From Candidatus Sphingomonas excrementigallinarum (GTDB taxonomy: Bacteria; Pseudomonadota; Alphaproteobacteria; Sphingomonadales; Sphingomonadaceae): a DNA stretch of 43,619 nt. This document shows, in pieces, positions 1 to 8,442 of the stretch. The notes under the pieces are model-generated. The model searched no databases and was not told where the DNA came from. It saw nothing but the letters and a program-made list of their open reading frames with translations. Position 1 is the first letter of the stretch, and each line of letters begins with the position of its first letter. The stretch lies in the NCBI GenBank assembly GCA_019112965.1, contig DXIH01000091.1:1-43619 (forward strand). The letters run 5' to 3'. The translations under genes were made by a program, and so were the position numbers.

Positions 1-68
1 TGAAGGGGAGGGGCTTACATTGGTTCAAGGCAATGTCTTCACAATCTGAGACGCCTCCCTCGCTCCCT

Positions 69-126
69 CCCTCTCCCAGCGGGAGAGGGAAGGGCCCCGC
101 CCCGGCGGGTGGGAAGGGTGAGGGCG
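69..126. repeat. GC-rich REP-like palindrome (family C)
   Basis: The stretch opens with a CCCTCTCCC/GGGAGAGGG hairpin and continues into a G-rich tail (gggaagggtgagggcg). The same layout recurs at 19094-19154 and, inverted, at 19546-19611, so it is a dispersed element. It lies downstream of the HerA-like gene. The rest of bases 1-236 shows no coding region I can support. Confidence 0.7.
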
Positions 127-176
127 GTGCCTTCGCCTTCGCACGACCCACCCCACCCTGGGAGGCCGATCCCATG

Positions 177-203
177 GTCTTCGACTTCGCTCAGGCCGAA
201 CGG
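177..203 (+). repeat. Copy of the 26-bp dispersed repeat (family B)
   Basis: The core ttcgacttcgctcagg followed by a gaacgg end matches the repeat units at 17209-17234, 17315-17340, 33785-33810 and 33843-33868. Here it is a single unit with a few substitutions, just downstream of the HerA-like gene on the minus strand. Confidence 0.7.
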
Positions 204-236
204 AGGTTGGGATGGCCGTGGTGAAAGGGGGAAGCA

Positions 237-1847
237 CTACCCCCGAAACAGATTCCCCAGCACGCCGCGTACCACCGCGCCCACGATCCCTCCGCCCGCG
301 CTGTTCGACCGCCGCCGCGATCCACCGCCGAACACCTGCTTGCCGATCTCGTTGGCGACCTGTCGCCCGATCGAGGAACTGGCCGAGCGCGCCGCGCTGC
401 TCGCCATCTTGGCCCAGGGCGAGTTCGCGGCGGCGCGCTGTTCGGCGATGCGGGCGCGTTCGGCCTCCTTGGCGGCCTTTGCGTCCGCCTTGGCCTGTTG
501 CGCCGCCTGCTTGTCGGCTTCGGTCGCCGCCTTGGCCTCGGCGGCCGCGGCGGCCGCCTCCTGCGTCTTGGCGGCGAGCAGTTCCTCGGCCGACTCGCGG
601 TCGATGGCCTCGTCATATTTGGTGCCGACCGCGTCGGTCTCGACCAGCACCTTGCGTTCCTCGGGTGTCGCGGGGCCGACCCGGCTGCGCGGCGGGGCGA
701 TCAGCGTGCGCTCGACCGGCGAGGGCGAGCCGTCGGGCTGGAGCAGCGAGACCAGCGCCTCGCCGACCTTGAGCTCGGTGATGGCGGTGGCGACATCGAC
801 GCCGGGATTGGCGCGGAACGTCTCGGCGGCCGAGCGTACCGCCGCCTGATCGCGCGGGGTGAAGGCGCGCAGCGCGTGCTGGACCCGGTTGCCCAGCTGC
901 CCGGCGATCTTGTCGGGCACGTCGATCGGATTCTGGGTGATGAAATAGACGCCGACGCCCTTGGACCGGATCAGCCGCACGACGCGCTCGATCGTGTCGA
1001 CCAAGGCGGGCGCGGCCTCGTCGAACAGCAGATGGGCCTCGTCGAAGAAGAAGACCAGCTTGGGCTTGTCGGGGTCGCCGATCTCGGGAAGCTGCTCGAA
1101 CAATTCGGACAGCAGCCAGAGCAGGAAGGTGGCATAGAGCTTGGGGCTCGCCATCAGCTGGTCGGCGGCCAAGATGTTGACCACCCCGCGCCCCGCATCG
1201 TCGGTGGCGATCAGGTCGCTCAGTTCGAGCGCGGGTTCGCCGAAGAAATGCTCGCCCCCTTGCGTGCGCAACTGGAGTAGCGCGCGCTGAATCGCGCCGA
1301 CCGACTGTTTCGACACATTGCCGTAGGTCGTGGTCAGCTCGTCCGCCCGCGCGGCGCATTCGGCCAGCATCGCCTGGAGATCGTCCAGGTCGAGGAGCAG
1401 CAGTCCTTCCTTGTCCGCGACGTGGAAGGCGATGGTCAGCACGCCCTCCTGCGTCTCGTTCAGGCCCATCATGCGCGCGAGGAGCAGCGGCCCCATCTCC
1501 GACACGGTGGCGCGAACCGGATGGCCCTGGGTTCCGAACAGGTCCCAGAACTGCACAGGCGCCGCGTCATAGGCCCAGTCGGTCATTCCCAGTTCGGCGG
1601 CGCGGGCGGCGAAGGCGGCATGGGTCTTGCCCATCGCCGATCCGGCCAGGCCCAGGCCCGACAGGTCGCCCTTCACGTCGGCGACGAAGCTGGGCACCCC
1701 GGCGCGCGAAAAGCCCTCGACCATCGTCTGCAACGTCACCGTCTTGCCGGTGCCGGTCGCGCCCGCGATCAGGCCGTGCCGGTTCGCGCGCTTGAGGTCG
1801 ATCGCCTGTGGCTTGCCGCCACCCATGCCGATGAAGATGCCGTCCAT
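237..1847 (-). CDS. HerA/YjgR-type ATPase (DUF853 family)
   Basis: About 536 residues. Walker A (GATGTGKT) sits near residues 29-36 after the conserved ANRHGLIAGATG lead, and Walker B (LVFFFDEAHLLF) is in the middle of the chain. This is the arrangement of the YjgR/DUF853 branch of the HerA-FtsK ATPases, whose cellular role is not established. Residues from about 430 on form an Ala/Lys/Glu-rich helix, probably coiled coil, followed by a Ser/Gly/Arg-rich tail. In-frame ATGs also exist at 1856 and further upstream, but the region above 1888 is the degP terminator, so the ATG at 1847 (MDGIFIG) or 1856 is the likely start. No nuclease partner (NurA or other) is adjacent, so nothing suggests a defence or end-resection cassette. 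Confidence 0.9.
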   Translation of the reverse strand: MDGIFIGMGGGKPQAIDLKRANRHGLIAGATGTGKTVTLQTMVEGFSRAGVPSFVADVKGDLSGLGLAGSAMGKTHAAFAARAAELGMTDWAYDAAPVQFWDLFGTQGHPVRATVSEMGPLLLARMMGLNETQEGVLTIAFHVADKEGLLLLDLDDLQAMLAECAARADELTTTYGNVSKQSVGAIQRALLQLRTQGGEHFFGEPALELSDLIATDDAGRGVVNILAADQLMASPKLYATFLLWLLSELFEQLPEIGDPDKPKLVFFFDEAHLLFDEAAPALVDTIERVVRLIRSKGVGVYFITQNPIDVPDKIAGQLGNRVQHALRAFTPRDQAAVRSAAETFRANPGVDVATAITELKVGEALVSLLQPDGSPSPVERTLIAPPRSRVGPATPEERKVLVETDAVGTKYDEAIDRESAEELLAAKTQEAAAAAAEAKAATEADKQAAQQAKADAKAAKEAERARIAEQRAAANSPWAKMASSAARSASSSIGRQVANEIGKQVFGGGSRRRSNSAGGGIVGAVVRGVLGNLFRG

Positions 1848-1887
1848 GGTGCGCATATTATCGCGGTGAACGGGGACGGGAATAGCA

Positions 1888-1922
1888 AAAGGCCGCCGCA
1901 CCCCTGGGATGCGACGGCCTTT
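1888..1922 (-). terminator. Rho-independent terminator of degP
   Basis: A 13-bp inverted repeat (1888-1900 with 1910-1922, one mismatch) has a 9-nt loop. On the minus strand it ends in a T-rich run (CCTTTTGCTATT). It directly follows the degP stop and separates that operon from the HerA-like gene. Confidence 0.85.
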
Positions 1923-1949
1923 CGTGCCCGCCCGTAAAGAGCGTGCGGG

Positions 1950-3479
1950 TTACTTGATCCGCAGCGGGATCAGCGCGCCTGCGATCTTGCCGCGGGTGAT
2001 CTGCGCCAGCACCTGCGGACGGCCCGCGGCCTTGGCGGCGGCTACGACCTGCTGGAGGTCGGCGGCGCTGCGGATCGGCGTGCCGTTGACGGCGGTGATG
2101 ACGTCGCCGCGCTTCAGCTTGGACGCCGCATCGCTCGACGGATCGACCGCCGCGACAACCACGCCCTGCGTCGACGGATCGACGTTGATCGCGCGCGCGA
2201 TCGCAGGCGTCAGGGCCTGTACCGCCAGCCCCAGGCCGCCGCCGGGGGTGGGGGTGGTCTGCGCATCGTCATCCTGGTCGGGGAAGGCGTCGGAGCCGTC
2301 GCCCATGGTCGAGCGCAGTTCCTCGTTCGAGGGGCGGGTCGCGGCGGTGGCGGTGACCGATACCGGCTTGCCGTTGCGCAGCACCTCCAGGTTGACGCGG
2401 CCGCCCGGCGGCACGTTTGCGATCAGATAGGACAGGGTCTGGTCGGGGGTTACCGACTGTCCGTTGACCTTCGTCACGACGTCGAACGCCTTCAGGCCAG
2501 CCTTGGCGGCTGGGCCATTGGGTTCGACCTTCGCGATGATCTCGCCCTGGCCCTTGGGCACGCCGAGCGAAGCCGCGACATCGTCGGTGACCGGGCCACC
2601 GATCTGCACGCCCAGATAGCCACGCTCAATCTTCTGACCCTTCATCAGACGGTCGATGATCGGCTTGGCGTCCTCCGCCGGGATGGCAAAGCCGATGCCG
2701 ATATTGCCGCCCGACTGCGAATAGATCTGGCTGTTGATACCGATGACGTTGCCGTTCATGTCGAACATCGGGCCGCCGGAATTGCCCTGGTTGATCGCGG
2801 CGTCGGTCTGGATGAAGCGATCGTTCGCACCGCCCTGTCCGGTGACGCGGTGTACCGCCGAGACGATACCGGCGGTGACGGTGCTCGACAGGCCGAAGGG
2901 CTGGCCGATCGCCAGCACCCAGTCGCCCGGACGCGCGCGCGACGAATCGCCGAAGCGGACGAAGGGCAGGTTCTTGCCGTCGATCTTCAGGACCGCAAGA
3001 TCGGAGGTCTCGTCGCGGCCGACGACCTTGGCGGTATATTCCTTGCGGTCGTTGAGGGTGACGGTGATCGAATCAACCGACGCGCCCGCCGCGCCCGGCG
3101 CGATGACGTGGTTGTTGGTCACGATATAGCCGTCGGGCGAGATCAGGAAGCCCGAGCCCAGCGACATGCCCTCACGCTTTTGCGGCTGCGGCCCGGCCTG
3201 ACCGCCGAACTGGCCGAAAAAGCCCTCGAACGGCGTACCGGCGAACGGGTTCGCCTGCTGCTTGGTGGTGATCGACTGCTTGGTCGAGATGTTGACGACG
3301 GCGGGCTGGAGCTTGGCGACCATGTCGGCAAAGCTCATCGGCGCACCGGCGCGCGGGGCGACCGCCTGGATCGCCCCGGGTTCGTTCTGCGCAACCTGGG
3401 CGGTCCCGGGCTGAAGGGCCAGGGTCGCGGTCGCGCCACCGAGGAGGAGCGCACTGGTAATGGCGTAGGCGTAGCGCAC
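1950..3479 (-). CDS. degP: Do/DegP-family periplasmic serine protease
   Basis: This 509-residue protein is a trypsin-like envelope protease and chaperone that degrades misfolded periplasmic proteins. A hydrophobic N terminus (ITSALLLGGATATLAL) is a likely signal peptide. The catalytic triad reads H124 (TNNHVI), D160 (SDLAVLK) and S234 (GNSGGP). Two PDZ domains follow, at roughly residues 275-370 and 410-500, as in DegP/DegQ. A Gly/Gln/Phe-rich loop lies ahead of the protease core (residues 80-105). The start codon is GTG, with GAGGA about 10 nt upstream. It is the last gene of a probable hflK-hflC-degP operon, 106 bp after hflC, and ends in a strong terminator. A perfect inverted repeat sits in the gap before it. 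Confidence 0.95.
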   Translation of the reverse strand: MRYAYAITSALLLGGATATLALQPGTAQVAQNEPGAIQAVAPRAGAPMSFADMVAKLQPAVVNISTKQSITTKQQANPFAGTPFEGFFGQFGGQAGPQPQKREGMSLGSGFLISPDGYIVTNNHVIAPGAAGASVDSITVTLNDRKEYTAKVVGRDETSDLAVLKIDGKNLPFVRFGDSSRARPGDWVLAIGQPFGLSSTVTAGIVSAVHRVTGQGGANDRFIQTDAAINQGNSGGPMFDMNGNVIGINSQIYSQSGGNIGIGFAIPAEDAKPIIDRLMKGQKIERGYLGVQIGGPVTDDVAASLGVPKGQGEIIAKVEPNGPAAKAGLKAFDVVTKVNGQSVTPDQTLSYLIANVPPGGRVNLEVLRNGKPVSVTATAATRPSNEELRSTMGDGSDAFPDQDDDAQTTPTPGGGLGLAVQALTPAIARAINVDPSTQGVVVAAVDPSSDAASKLKRGDVITAVNGTPIRSAADLQQVVAAAKAAGRPQVLAQITRGKIAGALIPLRIK

Positions 3480-3512
3480 TGGGCTAGGGTCCTCTCAAAG
3501 AAAATTCAGTTT

Positions 3513-3536
3513 GACCGTGACCTATTTGCCACGGTC
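3513..3536. promoter_or_regulatory. Inverted repeat between hflC and degP
   Basis: GACCGTG and CACGGTC form a perfect 7-bp inverted repeat with a 10-bp spacer (one helical turn plus), 34 bp upstream of the degP GTG. No T-run follows, so it looks more like an operator or a 5'-leader hairpin than a terminator. No specific regulator can be named from the sequence. Confidence 0.4.
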
Positions 3537-3585
3537 TGGCTGAACGACGCTTGAATGTGAACGAGCGGAAAGGTGGATTGTCCAC

Positions 3586-4452
3586 CTATCGGCCCGGCGC
3601 GGTAAATTCCTTCAAATAGCTGTTCTCGGGCGACAGAATGATCTGGGTCGACCCGTGTTCCTGGTTCGAGCCGTCCGCGCCGAAGGTATGGCGATAGGAC
3701 TGCATGGCACGATAGAAGTCGTAGAAGCCGGGATCCTTGCCGAACGCTTGGGCATAGATTTGCGCGGCTTCGGCATCGGCGTCCGCCCGCACGATCTGCG
3801 CCTGCTTCTGGCCTTGCGCGGCGATGGTGATCGCCTCCTGCTGACGAGCGGTGCGCATCCGGGCGAGCGCGCTGTCGAGTGGCGTGCCCTCGGGCAGTTC
3901 GGCTTCCTTGATGCGGACGTCGACGATCTGGACGCCATATTGGCGCGCGATTCGGTCGAGCCGCACCTGGATCGCGTCCATCACCTGGCCACGCTCCGGG
4001 CTGAGCAGTTCGGACGACCGACGCTTGCCCAGCTCGTTGCGCAGCGCCGAGCCGAAGATCGGGCGAAGCTGGTTGATGACGCCGTCCACGCTGCCCGCCG
4101 TCGCCAGCATGCGGCGCGGATCGATCACGCGGAAACGGGCGAAGGCGTCGACATTCATGCGCAGCTGGTCGGTCGACAGCACCTGGGTCTTTTCCAGGTC
4201 GAGGTCGAGGACGCGCTTGTCGACCCAGACGATCCGGTCGACGAACGGGATGCGTGCGATCAGCCCGGCGCCGCTATCGCCCAGCTGTTCGCCCGGCCGA
4301 TAGCCGTTGACCACCCGGCGCGGCTGCTCGAAGCGATAGATGACCGCCTGCTTGGTTTCGGGCACGATCGCGAAGGTCGACGCCGCGATGATGACCGCGA
4401 TCAGCAGGGCGACGCCCAGCACGATCGGGTTGCGTGCGTTCAGGCCGTTCAC
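3586..4452 (-). CDS. hflC: HflC, SPFH/band-7 modulator of FtsH
   Basis: 288 residues. One N-terminal membrane helix (about residues 8-28) is followed by a band-7/SPFH domain that begins at VPETKQAVIYRFEQP. A helical stretch around residues 190-235 carries the usual AQGQKQAQIVRADADAEAAQ type of sequence. HflC and HflK form a periplasm-facing cage around the FtsH protease and temper its activity. The start is GTG, and its first bases overlap the hflK stop (GTGA), so translation is probably coupled. Length and order match HflC of other alphaproteobacteria. Confidence 0.95.
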   Translation of the reverse strand: MNGLNARNPIVLGVALLIAVIIAASTFAIVPETKQAVIYRFEQPRRVVNGYRPGEQLGDSGAGLIARIPFVDRIVWVDKRVLDLDLEKTQVLSTDQLRMNVDAFARFRVIDPRRMLATAGSVDGVINQLRPIFGSALRNELGKRRSSELLSPERGQVMDAIQVRLDRIARQYGVQIVDVRIKEAELPEGTPLDSALARMRTARQQEAITIAAQGQKQAQIVRADADAEAAQIYAQAFGKDPGFYDFYRAMQSYRHTFGADGSNQEHGSTQIILSPENSYLKEFTAPGR

Positions 4453-5612
4453 TGGCCACCTCCCTGAACCGAACTGGCCTGATCCGAACCGGCCGCTGGC
4501 GTCGCGGGGGCGGTCGCGGTGATCTCGGACGGCAGCGGCCGGGGCTGCGCCTTGGACAGCGGCAGATAGGGCACGACGCCCGGCGTCTCGACGATGGTCT
4601 TGTCCGACTTGGCCAGTACGGCCTCCATGGTCTCGTAATACATCCGCCGGCGGGTCACTTCGGGGGCCAGGCGATATTGTTCGTACACCTTGTCGAACTG
4701 CGCCGCCTCACCCTGGGCGCGGGCCACCACCTGCTGGGCATAGGAGCGTGCCTGGTTGACGTCGGCGACCGCGCGCTGCTGCGCCACCGTCACCTTGTTG
4801 AAATCGTCGACGATCTGCTGCGGCGGGGCGGCCTGCTTGATCGCCACGCCCTGAATGCGCACGCCCGAGCGATACTCGTTCAGGATCGACTGGGTCAGTT
4901 CCTGCACCCGTTGCTCGATGCCGGTGCGCCCCGAACCCAGCGCCTGGTCGAGCGAGGTGTCGGCGATCACCGCGCGCATCGCGCTTTCGGCCGCCGCCCG
5001 GACGGTTTGCTGAGGCTGGGCCAGACGGAAGGCATAATCGGCCGGATTGGCGATGTCCCAGCGCACCGAATAGGTCAGGTCGATGATGTTCTGATCGTTG
5101 GTCAGGACCAGATTCTGGCCCGACCCTTCCGGGAAATTCTCGGTGCGGATCTTCTGCACGTCCAGCACCCGGACATTGGCGAACGGGGCGGGAGCGGTAA
5201 TCTGGATGCCCGGATCGAGGATGCCGGTATAGCGCCCGAAATAGGTGACGACGCCGCGTTGCTGCGGGCCGATCGGGTGGATCGAGGTGTAGAGCAGCCA
5301 GACGACGATCAGGATCGCCGCGCCGATTGCCCAGAGCGTGCGCCCGCCTGGCGCGCCGGGAAGCCCGCCGAAACCACTGCCCGATCCGCCCGGACCCTCA
5401 CCGGGGCCGCCGCCGGAGCCACGCGCCTTGCGGATGAATTCGTCCAGCGCAGTGGGCTTGCCCGGCGCCTTGCGGCCGCCCGGCGGCACCGCCCATGGGT
5501 TGCGGGGACCACCATCGGGGTCTTCGCCGGACCCGCCCCAGGGGCCCTTTGGCGTGTTGGCGGCTAGGATGGGGGGGCGTTGAAACCGGCCCGTCAGCTT
5601 TCTCATGGTCAT
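4449..5612 (-). CDS. hflK: HflK, SPFH/band-7 modulator of FtsH
   Basis: 387 residues. A long Gly/Pro-rich cytoplasmic N terminus (to about residue 90) leads to one membrane helix (about 92-110, TLWAIGAAILIVVWLLYTS) and the SPFH domain starting at IGPQQRGVVTYFGRY. A helical region ending in ARAQGEAAQFDKVY follows, then a disordered Ala/Pro/Ser tail. It is the partner of HflC in the FtsH-regulating complex and the first gene of the operon. Two ATGs lie six bases apart (5612 and 5606). No Shine-Dalgarno is visible, and a TATAAC hexamer sits just upstream, so the mRNA may be leaderless or nearly so from the second ATG. It is divergent from mrp across only 65 bp. Confidence 0.95.
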   Translation of the reverse strand: MTMRKLTGRFQRPPILAANTPKGPWGGSGEDPDGGPRNPWAVPPGGRKAPGKPTALDEFIRKARGSGGGPGEGPGGSGSGFGGLPGAPGGRTLWAIGAAILIVVWLLYTSIHPIGPQQRGVVTYFGRYTGILDPGIQITAPAPFANVRVLDVQKIRTENFPEGSGQNLVLTNDQNIIDLTYSVRWDIANPADYAFRLAQPQQTVRAAAESAMRAVIADTSLDQALGSGRTGIEQRVQELTQSILNEYRSGVRIQGVAIKQAAPPQQIVDDFNKVTVAQQRAVADVNQARSYAQQVVARAQGEAAQFDKVYEQYRLAPEVTRRRMYYETMEAVLAKSDKTIVETPGVVPYLPLSKAQPRPLPSEITATAPATPAAGSDQASSVQGGGQ

Positions 5613-5677
5613 CGTTATAGGAACGGTTCGCCGACAAAAACAGTGCCAAGCCGCGCATCGCGTCCTATCTGCCGCGC

Positions 5678-6628
5678 ATGAGCATCATCGAGACGGTAAA
5701 GGCGGCGGTCGCCGCGGTGGCGGGCAAGCGCGCGAATGTGCGGATGGAGGGCGCGCGGGCGGGGGTCGTGCTCGACACGACCGGCCTGGACGGCGCAGGC
5801 CGCCAGGCGCTGGAGGAAGAGGTGAAGGCCGCCGCGATCCAGTCTGGCGCCGAGGATGTCCGCGTCGTCCTGACCGCCGAGAAGCGCGAGCGTCGCATCA
5901 TCGCGGTCGCCAGCGGCAAGGGCGGGGTGGGCAAGTCCACCCTGTCGGCCAATCTCGCCATCGCGTTGGCGAGGGCTGGCCGCAAGACTGGCCTAGTCGA
6001 TGCCGATATCTATGGCCCGTCCCAGCCGCGCCTGATGGCGGCGGAGGGGGTGAAGCCGGTCGCGCAGGACGGCAAGCTGCAACCCGTGCCGACGCCCTAC
6101 GGCGTCTCGCTGCTGTCGATGGGCCAACTGGTCGAGCCGGACAAGGCGATCGCATGGCGCGGGCCGATGGCGGCGGGGGCGCTGAGCCAGTTGGTCGACG
6201 GCGACTGGGGCGCGACCGAGCTTCTCGTCCTGGACCTGCCGCCCGGCACCGGCGACGTGCAGCTGACCATGGTGCAGAAGCATCGCCCGGCGGGCGCGGT
6301 GATCGTCTCGACCCCGCAGGATCTGGCGCTGATCGACGCGCGGCGCGCGATCGACCTGTTCACCAAGGCCGGGGTGCCGATTATCGGCCTGGTCGAGAAT
6401 ATGGCGGGCTATTGCTGCCCGCATTGCGGTGGCATCTCCGACCCGTTCGGATCTGGCGGGGCGGAGGCGGCCGCCGCCGAGCTGGGCATTCCGTTCCTAG
6501 GCCGGGTGCCGCTGACCATCGCGATTCGCACCGCCTCCGATGCGGGCCGGCCTCCGGCGGCGGGCGAGGGCGACACGGTCTTTTCGCCACTGGCGGACAA
6601 GGTTGTTGAATGGCTCGCTCGGGCATGA
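5678..6628 (+). CDS. mrp: Mrp/ApbC-type Fe-S cluster carrier ATPase
   Basis: 316 residues. A short N-terminal region of about 70 residues, shorter than the full MIP18-like domain of many Mrp proteins, precedes the deviant Walker A KGGVGKST at about 81-88. Further conserved pieces are DADIYGPSQP (110-118), DLPPGTGD (187-194) and the CPHC pair near 248-251, which in this family binds the transferable [4Fe-4S] cluster between two subunits. Mrp/ApbC/Nbp35-type proteins deliver clusters to apo-enzymes in the cytoplasm. The short N domain is a small oddity but occurs in other sphingomonads as far as I recall. No strong ribosome-binding site is visible before the ATG. Confidence 0.93.
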   Translation: MSIIETVKAAVAAVAGKRANVRMEGARAGVVLDTTGLDGAGRQALEEEVKAAAIQSGAEDVRVVLTAEKRERRIIAVASGKGGVGKSTLSANLAIALARAGRKTGLVDADIYGPSQPRLMAAEGVKPVAQDGKLQPVPTPYGVSLLSMGQLVEPDKAIAWRGPMAAGALSQLVDGDWGATELLVLDLPPGTGDVQLTMVQKHRPAGAVIVSTPQDLALIDARRAIDLFTKAGVPIIGLVENMAGYCCPHCGGISDPFGSGGAEAAAAELGIPFLGRVPLTIAIRTASDAGRPPAAGEGDTVFSPLADKVVEWLARA

Positions 6629-6721
6629 TGAAACCGGCATGGCGGCGGGGCGTTAGACTGCGATAGCCTGCCGCCCCTGCCCGAAAATGTCCGGCGCCGG
6701 TGGGCAACAAGGGGATAGCCT

Positions 6722-7156
6722 ATGCCGTTGACCGCCGATGACGATATTCGCGAGCTGTTGGCGAATGCGCGGACGATCGCGCTGGTCGGCGCGTCGGATC
6801 GGCCGGATCGGCCGTCCTATGGCGTTATGAAGCGCCTGCAGGACCATGGCTACCGCGTGATTCCGGTGAATCCGCAGATCACCGGCGAGCATGTGCACGG
6901 CGAGTTCGTCTTTCGCGAGCTGGTCCAGCTGGGCGACCCCATCGACATCGTCGACATCTTCCGCCGATCCGAGGCGGCGGGCGACGTGGTGGATGAGGCG
7001 ATCGCGATCGGAGCCAAGGCGGTCTGGATGCAGCTGGGTGTCGTCAACGAAGCGGCCGCCGCGCGGGCCGAAGCCGCTGGTTTGAAGGTCGTGATGAACC
7101 GCTGCCCCGCGATCGAGATACCCCGTCTGGGTATCGCGCCGGTCGGGCAGGACTGA
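6722..7156 (+). CDS. CoA-binding (Rossmann) domain protein, YccU type
   Basis: 144 residues, a complete single CoA-binding domain. It starts with the helix-strand IRELLANARTIALVGASDRPDRPSYGV, then has FRELVQLGDPIDIVDIFRR and, at the C terminus, NRCPAIEIPRL, all hallmarks of the YccU/YneT family. The fold binds CoA or a related nucleotide, but the physiological ligand and role are not established. AAGGGGA lies 8 nt upstream of the ATG. It follows mrp by 93 bp on the same strand and may share its transcript. Confidence 0.9.
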   Translation: MPLTADDDIRELLANARTIALVGASDRPDRPSYGVMKRLQDHGYRVIPVNPQITGEHVHGEFVFRELVQLGDPIDIVDIFRRSEAAGDVVDEAIAIGAKAVWMQLGVVNEAAAARAEAAGLKVVMNRCPAIEIPRLGIAPVGQD

Positions 7157-7202
7157 CAAGGCACAAAGGGGCGAAGCGCGATATTCAAAGGGGAGAGAGA
7201 CG

Positions 7203-7466
7203 ATGGTGCCGTTGCTGTTGTTGTGGGCCGTTCCGATGGCGGAGGGAGAACAGAAGCTGTCCTTGCCGCGCCTGACGCCCGCCTGCACCCTGTCCCGCTG
7301 TCATGGCGACAAGCGTCCCTCGCCCTATCGTCTGACCCCCAGCCATGTGGTGCCGACCGATTCCAAGGCGCGCGCCTTTGCCAATGACGGGACCTATTGT
7401 GCGGTGGTCGGCGACAAATATTGCACCAGCAAGCCACGCACCTTGTTCCGCACCGCGATTGATTAG
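7203..7466 (+). CDS. Small secreted cysteine-containing protein, unknown function
   Basis: 87 residues, not recognised. The N terminus (MVPLLLLWAVPMAEG) resembles a short signal peptide without the usual positive charge. Four cysteines follow, in two close pairs (ACTLSRC and YCAVVGDKYC), which suggests disulfides in the periplasm. GGGGAGAGAG precedes the ATG at good spacing, which supports a real gene. It heads a same-strand run of four small genes, and its M-x-PLLL start resembles the N termini of the two CGRR paralogues downstream, although it lacks the CGRR motif itself. Confidence 0.6.
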   Translation: MVPLLLLWAVPMAEGEQKLSLPRLTPACTLSRCHGDKRPSPYRLTPSHVVPTDSKARAFANDGTYCAVVGDKYCTSKPRTLFRTAID

Positions 7467-7511
7467 CGGTGGCGAAGGGCGCTAGGTTCGTCGAACCGAG
7501 GAGGATCGCCG

Positions 7512-7934
7512 ATGCTGCCCCTGTTATTGGTCGCCCTGCAGGCCGTTCCCGCCGCTCCGTCGCCGGGGCATGAGCGCGTTTCCATCCTTCTCCCGGATTG
7601 CCCGGCATCGGCGGACGCCAAGCAGGACGTCGTCGTTTGCGGGCGTCGCCCGGGAAGCGACCGCGCGCCCGAATTGCGTGATGCGCCGTCCGATCGTCCG
7701 ATGCCCTCGAATCCTGCCATGACGGGCATCGGCGCTTTGCGTGCGGAGGGGACGCCGTGTGCGGCCACCCAATGGGGTTGCTCCTCTCAGCTCAATTTGG
7801 TCGCCCCTGCGCTGATGCTCGCCAACGAGGCGCGGGTCGGCCTCAGCAAGCTGTTCGACAAGGCGCGCGACAAGAGCAACCGGGTGCCGATCGCGCTCGA
7901 CGGGCCGGGGCCGCAGGGGCATCTCGAACCCTGA
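7512..7934 (+). CDS. CGRR-motif secreted protein, paralogue 1
   Basis: 140 residues, no family recognised. The N terminus MLPLLLVALQAVPAAP is a short uncharged signal-like segment. The mature part has four cysteines: a first pair 13 residues apart that ends in DVVVCGRR, and a second in GTPCAATQWGC. The C-terminal half carries ALMLANEARVGLSKLFDKARDKSNRVPIALD. It is clearly homologous along its whole length to the protein encoded at 8443-8868, so the two are tandem duplicates separated by a third gene that shares only the CGRR module. GAGGAGGA lies 6-7 nt before the ATG. Likely periplasmic; function unknown. Confidence 0.75.
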   Translation: MLPLLLVALQAVPAAPSPGHERVSILLPDCPASADAKQDVVVCGRRPGSDRAPELRDAPSDRPMPSNPAMTGIGALRAEGTPCAATQWGCSSQLNLVAPALMLANEARVGLSKLFDKARDKSNRVPIALDGPGPQGHLEP

Positions 7935-8036
7935 GCGAAAGCGGGACTCTTTCGGCGCTGGCGGACGGCTCGGAAAAGCGGCATGATCGCCCCGCCCCGG
8001 CCTTCAGGCACGAGCGGGCGATGCCGGGAGGGCGTC

Positions 8037-8426
8037 ATGATTGCGACGATGCTGGTCATGGTGATGGCGGGACTGTCGGGGCAGGGCGAGGATGCGCCGC
8101 CGCCCTCGGTCGATACGATCATGGCGAAGACTCGCCAGTTGACCAGTGTCGAGACACGCTGCGTCTATGATCCCAACCACGCCGACATCACGGTCTGCGG
8201 CCGCCGTAATGCGGATCGCTTCCGCATCCCCTTCGCACTGCCGCCCGAACCCGGCGATCCCCGTCATGAAGGGGTGATGGAGGAGCGTACTCGGCTGCTC
8301 GCGCGGACCACGCCGGTCAAGGATTTGTCGCCGTTTCAGGTTGGCGGCGGCATGGCCGGGGTGACGATGGACAGCAATGCCCGGGGCAGCGGCGGCAAGC
8401 CCACCCTGCGCCAGCCCGCGCCGTGA
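8037..8426 (+). CDS. CGRR-motif secreted protein, shorter divergent member
   Basis: 129 residues from the ATG at 8037, which has GGGAGGG 4-5 nt upstream; an in-frame ATG at 7983 would add a charged segment ahead of the hydrophobic stretch and is less likely. MIATMLVMVMAGLSGQ is the signal-like start. The mature part has just two cysteines, RC and ITVCGRR 12 residues apart, which matches the first cysteine pair of the neighbouring paralogues, then DRFRIPFALPPEPGDPRHEG. The rest (Gly/Ser-rich tail with KPTLRQP) does not resemble the other two. Function unknown. Confidence 0.7.
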   Translation: MIATMLVMVMAGLSGQGEDAPPPSVDTIMAKTRQLTSVETRCVYDPNHADITVCGRRNADRFRIPFALPPEPGDPRHEGVMEERTRLLARTTPVKDLSPFQVGGGMAGVTMDSNARGSGGKPTLRQPAP

Positions 8427-8442
8427 CCAAGGGGGATGCGCG

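Noticed and set aside
237..1847. HerA-type defence system
   Set aside because: The YjgR branch is a housekeeping-type family here with no Sir2, nuclease or other defence partner next to it.
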